Positions 10,483-20,838 of a stretch of DNA of 64,000 bases are shown in pieces. The notes beneath the pieces were generated by a model that saw only the letters and a program-made list of their open reading frames with translations, was not told where the DNA came from and ran no database searches. The stretch is taken from positions 248,001 to 312,000 of the forward strand of contig NZ_CANNES010000002.1 in assembly GCF_947503705.1 (NCBI RefSeq), in the 5' to 3' direction. Origin of the DNA: an uncultured Tateyamaria sp. GTDB taxonomy: Bacteria; Pseudomonadota; Alphaproteobacteria; Rhodobacterales; Rhodobacteraceae. Position 1 is the stretch's first letter, and each line of letters starts with the position of its first letter. A program made the translations under genes and the position numbers.

Positions 10483-11509
10483 GATCCAGCACGTCTGAAA
10501 TCCATGGATTTCGCCGGATCAAATCCGTGTCGAATGCGCTGGGAGATAAGGCAGCGGCATCCACCATGCCGGACGGATCAAACGGCACCTCTCGCATCAG
10601 ATCAAAGGCCTCCAACCGCGCGCGCCGTTCTGGCGTGAGTGAAAACAATGTTGCATGCGCCGCCCTGAAATCTTCCAACCGGTCCCCTTGTTCCAGCATC
10701 CAGTTGATTTGCGCCGCGCGGTGCCCTTGCAAAACCGCTTGCTGCACTTCCGCAGAGTTCAGCCGATAGCGCAAGAATTTCAGTGCCCAATGTAGAGGCG
10801 TCAGCCCATCAAAGTGCAGCAGCCGGGTGGTGGTCGACACCTGCTTTGGCGCGCGTTTCCAGCGCTCGGATCCTCGGATCGTGGCGTTGTGCACACCCAA
10901 TCGCAAGCCTTGCCGCACGGATACGCCGCTTTTGCCCGCGCCATGTGAATACTGACCCCGCTTCATGAACCTGGCAAAGTCACCAAAGGCGCGCGCGGCA
11001 TCCTCTGGCTCCAGATCAGAGGACGCACGAAAGGTGCCGTCAAACAGTTTCGACTGCGGCCCGTCAGGAAACAGTCGCTCCAACACGGGCAGGTTCAGTT
11101 CAGTTGTACCGCCCGTCAACGGGGCCAGCTCACCCGCCAGATGATCGTCTTGCCAAATGAACTCATCCGCATCGATGTGAAACAGCCAATCGGTCTGGGC
11201 GCGTCGTTGGGCAAAATTGGCGTTGATCGTCTGGCGGCGCATCTGCGAAGCAGGCCGCCCTTTCTCACCCATGCGTCCCCGCCAATAACCCCGATCACAG
11301 CCCACAGCGATACAGCCGTCAATGGCTTCGATCACAGGACGCGCAGGATCATCTGGATCATCAAAGAACACGTGTACCGCATGTGCGCCGGTCGCCAAGT
11401 GCCAGAGCACATTGGTCCGCACCAGGGCCAGAGGTTCGCAGACAGTCATGACCACGCCCCATGTCGGAGAGTGCTGAGTCTGCGTCGTTCCGGCGCGCAA
11501 GTCTGTCAC
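10466..11509 (-). CDS. Glycosyltransferase family 2-like protein
   Basis: 347 residues. It opens with the GT2 nucleotide-sugar pattern TWGVVMTVCEPLALVRTNVLWHLATGA, then HVFFDDPDD and a DADEFIW metal motif at about residues 114-120. It resembles the Glyco_tranf_2_4 group frequent in Rhodobacteraceae, which modify surface polysaccharide or glycans. Acceptor and donor are unknown. It is transcribed away from sucC and overlaps the 3' end of the cyclase gene by 17 bp on the opposite strand. The TGTGATCACA pair at 11543-11573 lies only 34 bp upstream of its start, so it too may respond to that operator. Confidence 0.8.
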   Translation of the reverse strand: MTDLRAGTTQTQHSPTWGVVMTVCEPLALVRTNVLWHLATGAHAVHVFFDDPDDPARPVIEAIDGCIAVGCDRGYWRGRMGEKGRPASQMRRQTINANFAQRRAQTDWLFHIDADEFIWQDDHLAGELAPLTGGTTELNLPVLERLFPDGPQSKLFDGTFRASSDLEPEDAARAFGDFARFMKRGQYSHGAGKSGVSVRQGLRLGVHNATIRGSERWKRAPKQVSTTTRLLHFDGLTPLHWALKFLRYRLNSAEVQQAVLQGHRAAQINWMLEQGDRLEDFRAAHATLFSLTPERRARLEAFDLMREVPFDPSGMVDAAALSPSAFDTDLIRRNPWISDVLDLSSLG

Positions 11510-11542
11510 GCGAATCCCCTATTCCACTGCCATTTCAAAATT

Positions 11543-11573
11543 TGTGATCACACTTTTCAAACGTGTGATCACA
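11543..11573 (+). promoter_or_regulatory. Paired TGTGATCACA operator upstream of sucC
   Basis: Two perfect TGTGATCACA palindromes at 11543-11552 and 11564-11573, again 21 bp apart, with an 11-bp spacer containing CTTTTCAA. They lie 115-145 bp upstream of the sucC start, the same distance as the sdhC pair. They are also close to the divergent glycosyltransferase start. The match in motif, spacing and distance makes chance unlikely. Confidence 0.8.
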
Positions 11574-11687
11574 AAAAACCGATTTCACCGCAAAAACCAG
11601 CCACTGCGACACCTTGGCCATTTACGCAGCCCTCAAACTTGGCCGATGAAGGCTCTAACTGATTGAGTTATACGGGACCGAACTGTC

Positions 11688-12881
11688 ATGAACATCCATG
11701 AATACCAAGCCAAAGCCCTTTTGCGCAGCTACGGGGCTCCGGTCTCTGACGGGCGCGTCGTTCTCAAGGCCGAAGACGCCAAGACGGCAGCGGGCGCGCT
11801 GGACGGCCCGCTGTGGGTGGTCAAGGCGCAAATCCACGCGGGCGGTCGCGGTAAGGGTACGTTCAAAGAGGCCGATGCCGGTGACAAAGGCGGTGTACGC
11901 CTGACCAAATCGGTCGAAGAGGCCGCAACAGAGGCCAAGAAGATGTTGGGCCGCACCCTGGTCACGCATCAGACCGGTCCCGTCGGCAAGCAAGTCAACC
12001 GCATCTATATCGAAGACGGTTCCGGAATCGAGACCGAGCTGTACCTCGCCCTTCTGGTAGATCGTCAAACCAGCCGCGTCAGCTTTGTCTGCTCCACCGA
12101 GGGCGGCATGGACATCGAAGAGGTTGCAGCCTCAACCCCCGAAAAAATCCTCAGCTTTTCCGTTGATCCGGCCACGGGTTACCAAGCCTTTCACGGTCGC
12201 CGCATTGCGTTCTCGCTGGGCCTCTCCGGCAAGCAGGTCAAGCAATGCGTGGGCCTGATGGGTCTGCTCTACAAAGCCTTCATCGAGAAAGACATGGAGA
12301 TGCTGGAGATCAACCCGCTGATCGTGACCGACAGCGGTGATCTGAAAGTGCTTGACGCCAAAGTGTCGTTTGACGGCAACGCGATGTACCGCCACGCCGA
12401 CATCAACGAGCTGCGCGACGAGACGGAGGAAGACCCCAAGGAACTCGCCGCCTCGAAATACGACCTCAACTATATTGCGCTGGATGGCGAAATTGGCTGC
12501 ATGGTCAACGGCGCGGGTCTGGCCATGGCCACGATGGACATCATCAAGCTTTATGGGGCCGAGCCCGCCAATTTCCTCGACGTGGGCGGTGGTGCGACCA
12601 AGGAAAAGGTGACCGAGGCGTTCAAGATCATCACCTCTGACCCGCAGGTCAAAGGCATCCTGGTCAATATCTTTGGCGGTATCATGCGCTGCGATGTGAT
12701 CGCCGAGGGTGTTGTGGCCGCTGTGAAAGAGGTCGGCCTCAAGGTGCCGCTGGTTGTCCGCCTCGAAGGCACGAACGTGCAGCAGGGCAAAGACATCATC
12801 AACAACTCGGGCCTGGACGTGATTGCAGCCGACGACCTGAAAGATGGCGCGCAAAAGATCGTGAAAGCGGTCAAGGGCTGA
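11688..12881 (+). CDS. sucC: Succinyl-CoA synthetase beta subunit
   Basis: 397 residues. It forms the ADP/GDP-specific ATP-grasp half of the enzyme that interconverts succinyl-CoA and succinate with substrate-level phosphorylation. It begins [19 protein letters not shown], and the nucleotide segment [14 protein letters not shown] and phosphohistidine-loop segment [15 protein letters not shown] are present. Subunit interface and metal-site residues look intact. It is followed 12 bp later by an exported-protein gene that separates it from sucD. Control by the paired palindromes at 11543-11573 is inferred. Confidence 0.97.
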   Translation: MNIHEYQAKALLRSYGAPVSDGRVVLKAEDAKTAAGALDGPLWVVKAQIHAGGRGKGTFKEADAGDKGGVRLTKSVEEAATEAKKMLGRTLVTHQTGPVGKQVNRIYIEDGSGIETELYLALLVDRQTSRVSFVCSTEGGMDIEEVAASTPEKILSFSVDPATGYQAFHGRRIAFSLGLSGKQVKQCVGLMGLLYKAFIEKDMEMLEINPLIVTDSGDLKVLDAKVSFDGNAMYRHADINELRDETEEDPKELAASKYDLNYIALDGEIGCMVNGAGLAMATMDIIKLYGAEPANFLDVGGGATKEKVTEAFKIITSDPQVKGILVNIFGGIMRCDVIAEGVVAAVKEVGLKVPLVVRLEGTNVQQGKDIINNSGLDVIAADDLKDGAQKIVKAVKG

Positions 12882-12893
12882 GGGCCAAACGGG

Positions 12894-13451
12894 ATGCTGA
12901 CCTTCGCTCTGACACCAGCGGCTGGCCATGTGAACACTCTTTGGCGACGGATCGCACAGGGTGTGGCCGTGCTGTGTGCCATAGGCGGCGCCACCAATGC
13001 CACGGCCGATAGCGACCCGGCCTTGGCGGCGTTTCGGGATATGTGCTTTTCGCCGTTTCTAACGGCCGCCACCGCACGCGCCGCTTTTGACCTACCGGGG
13101 GTCCGCGCAGAGTTTTATGACCTCGACCCGTTTTCCAACGTCGCCCCCTCGCTCGTAACTGGACGTGCAGCCACACCGGGCACGGATCGGCGCTGCGAGG
13201 TGGCGTTCGATGGGGTCCGCTTGCAAGACGCCTATCTGGCCGTTGCCCAAGCGGTCGAGGTCGAACGGCTGGACAGAAAGGTTCCCGTACCTCCCGAATT
13301 TGTTGTGCAATCCGGGGCCTTTTTGGTCGATGCGCGACAACTGAATCCAAACCGTATCGCCGTCGTGCAAGTGGGCTTGCGCCCCGGCCCGAACGGCCAA
13401 GAGACATTTCTGTCGGTGGAGCGGTTGAACCCGCTGTCCGACCAAAACTAA
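12894..13451 (+). CDS. Exported hypothetical protein between sucC and sucD
   Basis: 185 residues with a late hydrophobic stretch (about residues 20-37, [20 protein letters not shown]) that reads as a signal peptide with an extended N-region. A GTG at 12930 would give a more normal signal length. The mature part (about 145 residues) has three cysteines and no domain I recognise; the C-terminus reads as beta-rich (RIAVVQVGL). It sits 12 bp after sucC and 12 bp before sucD, so it is certainly in the same transcript. Why an exported protein lies between the two subunits of a cytoplasmic enzyme is unexplained. Confidence 0.75.
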   Translation: MLTFALTPAAGHVNTLWRRIAQGVAVLCAIGGATNATADSDPALAAFRDMCFSPFLTAATARAAFDLPGVRAEFYDLDPFSNVAPSLVTGRAATPGTDRRCEVAFDGVRLQDAYLAVAQAVEVERLDRKVPVPPEFVVQSGAFLVDARQLNPNRIAVVQVGLRPGPNGQETFLSVERLNPLSDQN

Positions 13452-13463
13452 GGAACCACACGC

Positions 13464-14348
13464 ATGGCCGTACTCATCGACGAAAACACCAAAGTGATCT
13501 GCCAGGGCCTGACCGGCTCTCAAGGGACATTCCACACCGAGCAAGCGATTGCCTATGGCACAAAGATGGTCGGCGGCGTGACCCCCGGGAAGGGCGGCAT
13601 GACCCACCTTGATCTGCCCGTCTATGACAGCGTGCACGAGGCGATGGCGCGGACAGAGGCCAACGCATCCGTGATTTACGTCCCACCCCCCTTTGCTGCG
13701 GACTCGATCCTTGAGGCCATCGACGCTGAAATGCCGCTGATCGTCTGCATCACCGAAGGCATCCCGGTTCTCGACATGATGAAGGTTGAGCGGGCGTTGG
13801 AAGGCTCCAAATCTCGCCTTGTGGGTCCCAACTGCCCCGGCGTGATCACACCTGACGCTTGCAAGATCGGCATCATGCCCGGCCACATCCACAAGCGCGG
13901 GTCCTGTGGGGTTGTGTCCCGCTCGGGCACGCTGACCTATGAGGCGGTCAAGCAGACCACCGATCTGGGCATCGGCCAGTCCTCCGCCGTTGGCATCGGC
14001 GGTGACCCGATCAAAGGGACCGAGCATATCGACGTGCTGGAGATGTTCCTGGCCGACCCCGAAACCACCTCGATCATCATGATCGGTGAGATTGGCGGCA
14101 GCGCCGAAGAAGACGCGGCCCAGTTCCTCGCCGACGAGAAAAAAGCAGGCCGCTGGAAGCCCACCGCCGGTTTCATCGCGGGCCGCACGGCCCCTCCCGG
14201 CCGCCGCATGGGCCACGCCGGCGCGATCGTTGCAGGCGGCAAAGGCGGCGCCGAGGACAAGATCGAAGCCATGCGCGCCGCGGGCATCGTTGTGGCTGAC
14301 AGCCCGGCGACCCTGGGCGAGGCCGTAATGGAGGCGATCAAGGGCTGA
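13464..14348 (+). CDS. sucD: Succinyl-CoA synthetase alpha subunit
   Basis: 294 residues. It binds CoA in an N-terminal Rossmann fold ([13 protein letters not shown], about residues 17-29) and carries the phosphorylated histidine, His251, in [16 protein letters not shown]. The [10 protein letters not shown] segment is also typical. It pairs with SucC, encoded 0.6 kb upstream. The downstream 291 bp contain two hairpins but no clear T-run terminator. Confidence 0.97.
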   Translation: MAVLIDENTKVICQGLTGSQGTFHTEQAIAYGTKMVGGVTPGKGGMTHLDLPVYDSVHEAMARTEANASVIYVPPPFAADSILEAIDAEMPLIVCITEGIPVLDMMKVERALEGSKSRLVGPNCPGVITPDACKIGIMPGHIHKRGSCGVVSRSGTLTYEAVKQTTDLGIGQSSAVGIGGDPIKGTEHIDVLEMFLADPETTSIIMIGEIGGSAEEDAAQFLADEKKAGRWKPTAGFIAGRTAPPGRRMGHAGAIVAGGKGGAEDKIEAMRAAGIVVADSPATLGEAVMEAIKG

Positions 14349-14442
14349 GCAACGTCCCGATACAGGGGCCGCGTTCAGCAAACGGATTATCAAGAGGGAA
14401 CGGGACGGGTTCGCCACCTCGCACCCCCTTGAATACAAAGGC

Positions 14443-14500
14443 CCCGGCAACAGTGAAGTCAGTTGCCGGGTCAGGGTGAACCGGGTGGCAGCCTGCCACC
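14443..14500 (+). other. Two adjacent hairpins after sucD
   Basis: The 291-bp gap between sucD and the next gene holds two perfect inverted repeats. CCCGGCAAC / GTTGCCGGG is at 14443-14451 and 14462-14470, and GGTGGCA / TGCCACC at 14484-14490 and 14494-14500. Neither is followed by a T-run. They may protect the 3' end of the sucCD mRNA or form part of a leader for the following gene. Confidence 0.5.
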
Positions 14501-14639
14501 GGAACGGAGTGAAGACGCGTGAAACCGTCAACATCAAAGAGAGCGTCCCATCCCGCACGGCGGGCGACCGCCTCGGCCATCGGGTTGCGATCCCGTTTCC
14601 TTGCGAGTCTTATCCTGTGCGAGCGGGGGGCGGCCTGAG

Positions 14640-15374
14640 ATGCTTTATTCCAGCGCGCACAAGTTCATCTACTCCCAGCTTCCCCGGTCTGGAAGCACGT
14701 CAACGGCGATCTCGCTGCGGCGCTATTGCGGCCCGCCCCGTTGGGTGCAGGACACGCCATCATGCCCCGAAGTTGTATCGGAGCAAGGTGTGATTGGACA
14801 GATTCAGAGGCGCGGGCCCGCGTTTGTACGCTCTCGGTTTTTTGTCCACATGCCACTGGCGGAAATCAAACAAGAGATTGGCCCCGCCATTTGGGACAGC
14901 TGCGAAATCCTGTCGAATATCAGAAACCCCTTTTCGCGCGTGGTCTCCCTTTACAATGTCCGGATCAAGCAAGGGCATTCGCCGCAACCAGCGGATGTCG
15001 ATGACGCGCGCGCAGAGCTTGAGCAAAGCCTCGAAATCGAGGCATTTGCCGCGCATACCCATATGATGATGCATATCGACGGCACGTTTGCCATCGATAC
15101 GGCCTTTCCCAATGAAACGCTGGATGAGGCGTTGGACACCTGGGCGCATGCAAAGGGATTGCGAGACTTCCCGCAGGACCAGCCACGCAGACAAGTGAAC
15201 ACAAATAACGTGGCTGGGCGTCCCGCCGAAGACTTGCTGACAGAAACTGTTCGCAGCCAAATTCTCGAACACTTTGGCTGGTTTTTCGACCTGTTCGGTT
15301 ATTCCCGAAACGTCTCGGACGCGCATCTGCCCCCTGCACAGCATGCCCCAGCCCAAGCATCGGTGGCCTCGTGA
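14640..15374 (+). CDS. Sulfotransferase-family-like protein
   Basis: 244 residues. The N-terminal FIYSQLPRSGSTST resembles the 5'-phosphosulfate loop that binds PAPS, and NIRNPFSRVVSLYN near residue 105 resembles the 3'-phosphate-binding RxPxxRxxSxY motif of sulfotransferases. It could transfer sulfate to a glycan or be an inactive relative. It lies alone between sucD and sucA on the same strand. The ATG at 14640 was preferred over the one at 14601 because the phosphosulfate loop then begins close to the N-terminus. Function and link to the TCA operon are unknown. Confidence 0.65.
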   Translation: MLYSSAHKFIYSQLPRSGSTSTAISLRRYCGPPRWVQDTPSCPEVVSEQGVIGQIQRRGPAFVRSRFFVHMPLAEIKQEIGPAIWDSCEILSNIRNPFSRVVSLYNVRIKQGHSPQPADVDDARAELEQSLEIEAFAAHTHMMMHIDGTFAIDTAFPNETLDEALDTWAHAKGLRDFPQDQPRRQVNTNNVAGRPAEDLLTETVRSQILEHFGWFFDLFGYSRNVSDAHLPPAQHAPAQASVAS

Positions 15375-15436
15375 TGCGCGTGGCTGCGACATATCTCCAG
15401 GGTCACAAGCGCATTTTTTGCGCCGACTGGCCCAAC

Positions 15437-15462
15437 GAAATTCACCAATTTCCGTACCGGAA
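15437..15462 (+). promoter_or_regulatory. Overlapping palindromes upstream of sucA
   Basis: GAAATT-CACC-AATTTC (15437-15452) overlaps TTCCG-TAC-CGGAA (15450-15462), about 105-130 bp upstream of the sucA start in the 193-bp gap after the sulfotransferase-like gene. Both are perfect inverted repeats. They may mark an operator for a separate sucAB-lpd promoter, or a leader hairpin. No match to the TGTGATCACA motif is present here. Confidence 0.35.
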
Positions 15463-15567
15463 CCTGCCCGGCGGAACAGGCCTCTTTCTCGCGCGTGACC
15501 CCAGTCGAACAGACTGCGCGACCGGTTTCCTGTCTCCGTCTTCGGCAAAACTCAGCGTGGTATCCCA

Positions 15568-18525
15568 ATGACCGACCAATCCCCCAACGACCAGTTCCAT
15601 GCCTCCTCCTTCATGCAGGGGCACAATGCGGAATATCTGGAACAGATGTATGCCCGCTATGCCGGGGATCCGAACGCGGTCGACGAGGCGTGGCAGGCGT
15701 TTTTCAAGGCGATGGGCGATGATGAGGTCAGCGTGAAACAAGAGGCGTCCGGCCCGTCCTGGGCTCGGGGCGATTGGCCGCCGATGCCCGGTGATGACCT
15801 GACCCAAGCCCTCACCGGCGAGTGGGCCGCGCCGGCGGAAGTCAAAGGGGCCGGTGAAAAGATCAAGGCCAAGGCCACCGAGAAGGGCGTCGAGGTTTCC
15901 AACGACCAGATCAAGCGCGCTGTTCTTGACAGTATCCGCGCCCTGATGATCATTCGCGCCTACCGCATCCGGGGCCACCTTGTCGCTGACCTTGATCCGC
16001 TTGGCATGCGTGATCAGACTCCCCACCCCGAGCTTGATCCAAAATCCTACGGCTTTACCGAGGCCGACATGGACCGTCCGATCTTTATCGACAAGGTGCT
16101 GGGCCTCGATGTGGCCACCATGCGCGAGATCATCGACATCGTGAAACGCACTTATTGCGGCACCTTTGCCCTGCAATACATGCACATCTCCAACCCCGAA
16201 GAGGCCGGTTGGCTCAAGGAACGAATTGAGGGACTGGGCAAGGAAATCCAGTTCACCCGTGAGGGCCGCAAGGCGATCCTGAACAAGATGGTCGAGGCCG
16301 AGGGCTTTGAGAAATTCCTGCACGTCAAATACATGGGCACCAAGCGGTTTGGCCTTGATGGCGGTGAAAGCCTAATCCCCGCGATGGAGCAGATCATCAA
16401 GCGTGGCGGTGCGCTTGGCGTCAAGGAAATCGTGATCGGCATGCCCCACAGGGGCCGTCTGTCCGTTCTGGCCAACGTGATGGCCAAACCCTACAAGGCG
16501 ATCTTCAACGAATTCCAGGGCGGAAGCTTCAAACCCGAAGATGTCGATGGCTCGGGCGATGTGAAATACCACCTCGGTGCGTCCAGCGACCGTGAGTTCA
16601 GCGGCAATTCCGTACACCTCAGCCTGACGGCTAACCCCAGCCACCTTGAAGCTGTGAATCCTGTCGTTCTGGGCAAGGCTCGCGCGAAACAGGATCAACT
16701 GAAGGACGAGGAACGCACCTCTGTCATGCCCATCCTGCTGCACGGCGATGCAGCCTTTGCCGGTCAGGGCGTTGTGGCGGAGTGTTTCGCCCTGTCCGGC
16801 CTCAAGGGCCACAAAGCAGGCGGCACAATGCATATCGTGGTCAACAACCAGATCGGGTTTACCACGGCGCCGCACTTCTCGCGCTCGTCCCCTTATCCCA
16901 CTGACAATGCGTTGGTAGTCGAAGCACCGATTTTCCACGTGAACGGTGACGATCCCGAGGCCGTGGTGCACGCTGCCAAGGTTGCCACCGAGTTCCGCCA
17001 GAAATTCCACAAGGACGTGGTCATCGACATCTTCTGCTACCGCCGGTTCGGCCACAACGAGGGCGACGAGCCCATGTTCACCAACCCGGTGATGTATAAG
17101 AAGATCAAAAAGCAAAAGACGACCCTGACGCTGTACACAGAGCGTTTGGTGCGCGACGGGTTGATCCCCGAAGGCGAAATCGAGGATATGAAGGCCGCGT
17201 TCCAGGCACGCATGAACGAAGAGTTCGAGGCCGGCAAAGACTACAAACCCAACAAGGCCGATTGGCTGGACGGCAAGTGGTCGCATCTGGACAAAAACAA
17301 GGACGACTACCAGCGCGGCAAGACCGCCATCGCGCCCGAGACTTTCGAAGAAGTCGGCCGCGCCCTGTCGACGGTTCCCGATGGTTTCCCGCTGCACAAA
17401 ACTGTGGGTCGCCTGATGGACACCAAAAAGGCGATGTTTGAAAGCGGCGAAGGTTTTGACTGGGCAACTGGCGAGGCGCTGGCCTTTGGCTCGCTCTTGA
17501 CGGAGGGCTACCCGGTGCGTCTGGCAGGCCAGGACAGCACGCGCGGCACCTTCAGCCAGCGGCACTCGGGTCTGGTCAATCAGGAAACCGAAGAACGGTA
17601 CTTCCCGTTGAACTCGGTTCGTCCCGGACAAGCACAATACGAAGTTATCGATTCCATGCTGTCGGAATATGCGGTGCTGGGTTTTGAATACGGCTATTCG
17701 CTGGCAGAACCCAACGCTCTCACCCTGTGGGAAGCGCAGTTCGGCGACTTTGCCAACGGCGCGCAGATCATGTTCGACCAGTTCATCAGCTCTGGTGAAA
17801 GCAAATGGCTGCGCATGTCGGGCCTTGTGGTCCTGCTGCCCCACGGGTTCGAGGGCCAAGGGCCGGAACACTCCTCAGCCCGGCTGGAACGGTTCCTGCA
17901 AATGTGCGGCCAGGACAACTGGATCGTCGCCAATTGCACAACGCCTGCAAACTATTTCCACATTCTGCGCCGTCAGATCCACCGCGACTTCCGCAAGCCG
18001 CTGATCCTGATGACGCCCAAATCTCTGCTGCGCCACAAGCTGGCGGTCAGCAAGGCCGAGGAATTCACCACCGGCAGCAGCTTCCACCGCGTGCTCTGGG
18101 ACGACGCCCAATTCGGCAATTCCGACACCGAACTGGTGGCCGATGACAAGATCAAGCGCGTCGTCATGTGTTCGGGCAAGGTGTATTACGACCTGCTGGA
18201 AGAACGCGACGCCCGCGGTATCGACGATGTCTATCTGCTGCGCTTTGAACAGTTCTACCCCTTCCCCGCCCAATCGGCGGTGAAAGAGCTGGAACGGTTC
18301 AAAGGGGCCGAAATGGTCTGGTGCCAGGAAGAGCCCAAGAACCAGGGCGGTTGGACCTTTATCGAGCCGAACCTGGAATGGGTTCTGGGCCGGATCAACG
18401 CCAAACATACGCGGCCCGTTTACGTTGGCCGCGCGACCTCCGCATCGCCCGCCACCGGTCTGGCCAGCATGCACAAGAAACAACAAGCCGCTCTCGTCGA
18501 CGAAGCGCTGACCATCAAAGGATAA
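15568..18525 (+). CDS. sucA: 2-oxoglutarate dehydrogenase E1 component
   Basis: 985-residue thiamine-diphosphate enzyme that decarboxylates 2-oxoglutarate and passes the succinyl group to the SucB lipoyl arm. It starts with the E1o N-terminal segment ending in [13 protein letters not shown]. The thiamine-diphosphate fold includes [18 protein letters not shown] and the GDAAFAGQG...NNQIGFTT cofactor signature (about residues 393-432). The C-terminal part contains the [16 protein letters not shown] active-site stretch. Length is normal. sucB follows 4 bp later. Confidence 0.98.
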   Translation: MTDQSPNDQFHASSFMQGHNAEYLEQMYARYAGDPNAVDEAWQAFFKAMGDDEVSVKQEASGPSWARGDWPPMPGDDLTQALTGEWAAPAEVKGAGEKIKAKATEKGVEVSNDQIKRAVLDSIRALMIIRAYRIRGHLVADLDPLGMRDQTPHPELDPKSYGFTEADMDRPIFIDKVLGLDVATMREIIDIVKRTYCGTFALQYMHISNPEEAGWLKERIEGLGKEIQFTREGRKAILNKMVEAEGFEKFLHVKYMGTKRFGLDGGESLIPAMEQIIKRGGALGVKEIVIGMPHRGRLSVLANVMAKPYKAIFNEFQGGSFKPEDVDGSGDVKYHLGASSDREFSGNSVHLSLTANPSHLEAVNPVVLGKARAKQDQLKDEERTSVMPILLHGDAAFAGQGVVAECFALSGLKGHKAGGTMHIVVNNQIGFTTAPHFSRSSPYPTDNALVVEAPIFHVNGDDPEAVVHAAKVATEFRQKFHKDVVIDIFCYRRFGHNEGDEPMFTNPVMYKKIKKQKTTLTLYTERLVRDGLIPEGEIEDMKAAFQARMNEEFEAGKDYKPNKADWLDGKWSHLDKNKDDYQRGKTAIAPETFEEVGRALSTVPDGFPLHKTVGRLMDTKKAMFESGEGFDWATGEALAFGSLLTEGYPVRLAGQDSTRGTFSQRHSGLVNQETEERYFPLNSVRPGQAQYEVIDSMLSEYAVLGFEYGYSLAEPNALTLWEAQFGDFANGAQIMFDQFISSGESKWLRMSGLVVLLPHGFEGQGPEHSSARLERFLQMCGQDNWIVANCTTPANYFHILRRQIHRDFRKPLILMTPKSLLRHKLAVSKAEEFTTGSSFHRVLWDDAQFGNSDTELVADDKIKRVVMCSGKVYYDLLEERDARGIDDVYLLRFEQFYPFPAQSAVKELERFKGAEMVWCQEEPKNQGGWTFIEPNLEWVLGRINAKHTRPVYVGRATSASPATGLASMHKKQQAALVDEALTIKG

Positions 18526-18529
18526 GACC

Positions 18530-20029
18530 ATGACCACAGAAGTCCGCGTGCCCACCCTGGGCGAAAGCGTCACCGAAGCCACCGTTGCCACCTGGTTCAA
18601 GAAGCCAGGCGAAGCCGTTGCCGTAGATGAAATGCTTTGCGAGTTAGAAACTGACAAGGTGACCGTCGAAGTGCCCTCGCCCGTTGCAGGCACATTGGGC
18701 GACATTGTCGCCGCCGAGGGCGAAACCGTGGGCGTCGATGCCTTGCTGGCGACAATCTCCGAAGGGGCCGCAGCAGATGCGCCTGCTGCAGAGCCCAAGG
18801 ACGAAGCGCCTGCACCTGCAGAAAGCGCAGAAGCAAGCAGCGTGGACGTCATGGTCCCCACTTTGGGCGAAAGCGTGACGGAGGCGACCGTCAGCACATG
18901 GTTCAAGGCCGTGGGTGACGCCGTGGCGCAAGACGAAATGCTCTGCGAGCTTGAAACCGATAAGGTCAGCGTCGAGGTTCCCGCCCCTGCTGCCGGTGTC
19001 TTGGCCGAGATCAGCGCGCCCGAAGGCACGACAGTGGATACCAGCGCGAAGCTCGCTGTTATATCGGCCTCTGGCGCGGTTGCCGCAAGCGCACCTGCGC
19101 CCGCCGCAGCGTCCGCACCCGCCGCCTCGTCCAAGGATGTTGAGGATGCGCCATCAGCCAAAAAAGCGATGGCAGAGGCAGGCGTCAGCCGTGACCAGGT
19201 CACCGGCACAGGCCGCGATGGCCGCGTGATGAAAGACGACGTGGCCCGCGCCGTGGCCGCTGCCGCCAGCGCACCCGCACCCGCCGCAGCCCCGGCAATG
19301 CCCCGCGCGCCCGTCGCCGCCGATGATGCGGCCCGCGAGGAACGGGTCAAGATGACCCGCCTGCGCCAGACCATCGCCAAGCGCCTCAAGGACAGCCAGA
19401 ACACTGCCGCCATGCTCACCACCTATAACGAGGTCGACATGACCGAGGTGATGGCGCTGCGCAACGAATACAAAGACCTGTTTTTAAAGAAACACGGGGT
19501 CAAACTGGGCTTCATGTCCTTCTTCACCAAAGCGTGCTGCCACGCCCTCAAGGAGGTGCCCGAGGTCAATGCCGAAATTGACGGCACTGATGTGGTCTAC
19601 AAAAACTTCGTCCATATGGGCATTGCCGCGGGCACGCCCCAAGGCCTCGTGGTGCCTGTGATCCGGGATGCAGACGCCATGGGTTTTGCCGCCATCGAAA
19701 AGGCCATTGCCGAAAAAGGCGCCCGCGCGCGGGACGGCAAACTGTCGATGGCAGAGATGCAGGGCGGCACTTTCACGATCTCAAACGGCGGCGTCTACGG
19801 CTCGTTGATGAGTTCCCCGATCCTGAACCCACCACAATCAGGCATCCTCGGCATGCACAAAATCCAGGACCGCCCCATGGCCATCGGTGGCCAGGTCGTG
19901 ATCCGGCCGATGATGTATCTGGCACTCAGCTACGACCACCGGATCGTGGACGGCAAAGGGGCGGTCACGTTCCTTGTTCGGGTGAAAGAAGCGCTGGAAG
20001 ACCCACGGCGGTTGTTGATGGATTTGTAG
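18530..20029 (+). CDS. sucB: Dihydrolipoyl succinyltransferase E2 with two lipoyl domains
   Basis: 499 residues, about 90 longer than the usual single-lipoyl E2o. Two nearly identical lipoyl domains are visible: residues 1-78 with acceptor Lys43 (ETDKVTVE) and 105-180 with Lys145 (ETDKVSVE). They are joined by an Ala/Pro-rich linker. A peripheral subunit-binding domain follows (about 208-240). The catalytic domain has His470 in [11 protein letters not shown] and the Thr/Gly-rich [14 protein letters not shown] core. It is the scaffold of the 2-oxoglutarate dehydrogenase complex. The two-lipoyl form appears to be an internal tandem duplication. Confidence 0.97.
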   Translation: MTTEVRVPTLGESVTEATVATWFKKPGEAVAVDEMLCELETDKVTVEVPSPVAGTLGDIVAAEGETVGVDALLATISEGAAADAPAAEPKDEAPAPAESAEASSVDVMVPTLGESVTEATVSTWFKAVGDAVAQDEMLCELETDKVSVEVPAPAAGVLAEISAPEGTTVDTSAKLAVISASGAVAASAPAPAAASAPAASSKDVEDAPSAKKAMAEAGVSRDQVTGTGRDGRVMKDDVARAVAAAASAPAPAAAPAMPRAPVAADDAAREERVKMTRLRQTIAKRLKDSQNTAAMLTTYNEVDMTEVMALRNEYKDLFLKKHGVKLGFMSFFTKACCHALKEVPEVNAEIDGTDVVYKNFVHMGIAAGTPQGLVVPVIRDADAMGFAAIEKAIAEKGARARDGKLSMAEMQGGTFTISNGGVYGSLMSSPILNPPQSGILGMHKIQDRPMAIGGQVVIRPMMYLALSYDHRIVDGKGAVTFLVRVKEALEDPRRLLMDL

Positions 20030-20062
20030 AAATTAGCTTAAGGGAGTTATGGGCCATGTGGA

Positions 20063-20449
20063 TTGTTGGGACTAATTGCAGCCCTAGTTGTGGATAGCGT
20101 AGCTAGCATAGATTGGCCGACTTTTGTCGCAGCAATCGGCATCGGATCACTGCTTACTGTCATTGTTCAGTCTGTTCTCTCACATCACCAAGAGAGGCGA
20201 CAACGGCAATGGACCGAACGACGCAACGCTTTCATTGGCTTTTTAGAGACCTGGAGAGATCAAGACAAAGAAGGTGTTACAGTGGAGAATAGGTTCGATG
20301 TTGGTCACTGGATGTTACGGTGCGAATTGGTTGGGTCCAAAAGACTAGCAAATGCTCTAAGCGATTGGCATTCGGCGGAACCAGAAAGTGAGGAGCGCGC
20401 TAACGCGTTTGCACGGCTCAAAAACGCAATGAAAAAGGATTTAAGATGA
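20063..20449 (+). CDS. Small AT-rich membrane-anchored hypothetical protein
   Basis: 128 residues from a TTG start (a GTG at 20090 is an alternative), with an AGGGAG site at 20041-20046. One membrane segment (about residues 18-40) is followed by a charged cytoplasmic part starting HHQERRQRQWTERRNAF. Base composition is visibly richer in A and T than the flanking TCA genes, which suggests recent acquisition. It overlaps the next gene by 4 bp (ATGA), so it is integrated in the operon. No family is recognised. Confidence 0.6.
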   Translation: MLGLIAALVVDSVASIDWPTFVAAIGIGSLLTVIVQSVLSHHQERRQRQWTERRNAFIGFLETWRDQDKEGVTVENRFDVGHWMLRCELVGSKRLANALSDWHSAEPESEERANAFARLKNAMKKDLR

Positions 20450-20838
20450 GCCCCGAACTCACCTATCTCACCTACGCCGTGATCCTGCTGATCGCACACA
20501 TGCTGATCCAGGCCACATTATCGGACTTGTCAAAAGGGATCGGATGGGCGCTTGGCCCCCAGGATGAAAAGCGGGACCCCAGCGTTGTCGCGGGCCGCCT
20601 TGAACGGGCGCTCACCAACTACGTCTACAATCTGCCCGCCTTCATTGCGCTGGCCCTCACCCTCAAGGTTACAGGTCTGGGCACGGAAACAACGGCCCTC
20701 GGCGCTGCGATCTGGTTCTGGGCCCGGGTCGCGTATGTTCCCGCCTACGCGTCGGCCATACCCCTGACCCGTTCCGTCGCATGGTTCACCTCGCTGGGCG
20801 GTTTGGTCCTGATGATCCTGCCGTTGCTGGGCGCGTGA
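20446..20838 (+). CDS. MAPEG family membrane protein (first copy)
   Basis: 130 residues with four membrane segments and the MAPEG core RLERALTNYVYNLPAFIALAL, ending in the typical ARVAYVPAYASAIP stretch. MAPEG proteins include glutathione S-transferases and peroxidases of lipid substrates; many bacterial members are uncharacterised. It is the first of two MAPEG genes that flank a 181-aa protein inside the sucAB-lpd region. Its stop overlaps the GTG start of the next gene (GTGA). Confidence 0.85.
   Translation: MSPELTYLTYAVILLIAHMLIQATLSDLSKGIGWALGPQDEKRDPSVVAGRLERALTNYVYNLPAFIALALTLKVTGLGTETTALGAAIWFWARVAYVPAYASAIPLTRSVAWFTSLGGLVLMILPLLGA

Noticed and set aside
13841-13850. CGTGATCACA inside sucD
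   Set aside because: Differs at one base from the operator core, is unpaired, and encodes a conserved GVITP segment.
13092-14558. 488-residue minus-strand frame opposite sucD
   Set aside because: Antisense to sucD and the exported-protein gene, with no ribosome site or family resemblance.
16372-17871. 499-residue open frame on the minus strand opposite sucA
   Set aside because: It lies entirely antisense to a complete sucA, has an irregular amino-acid mix and no recognisable motif; typical of antisense open frames in GC-rich genes.
17875-19422. 515-residue minus-strand open frame opposite sucA/sucB
   Set aside because: Low-complexity Ser/Ala/Thr-rich and antisense to the repetitive lipoyl and linker region of sucB; produced by codon bias.
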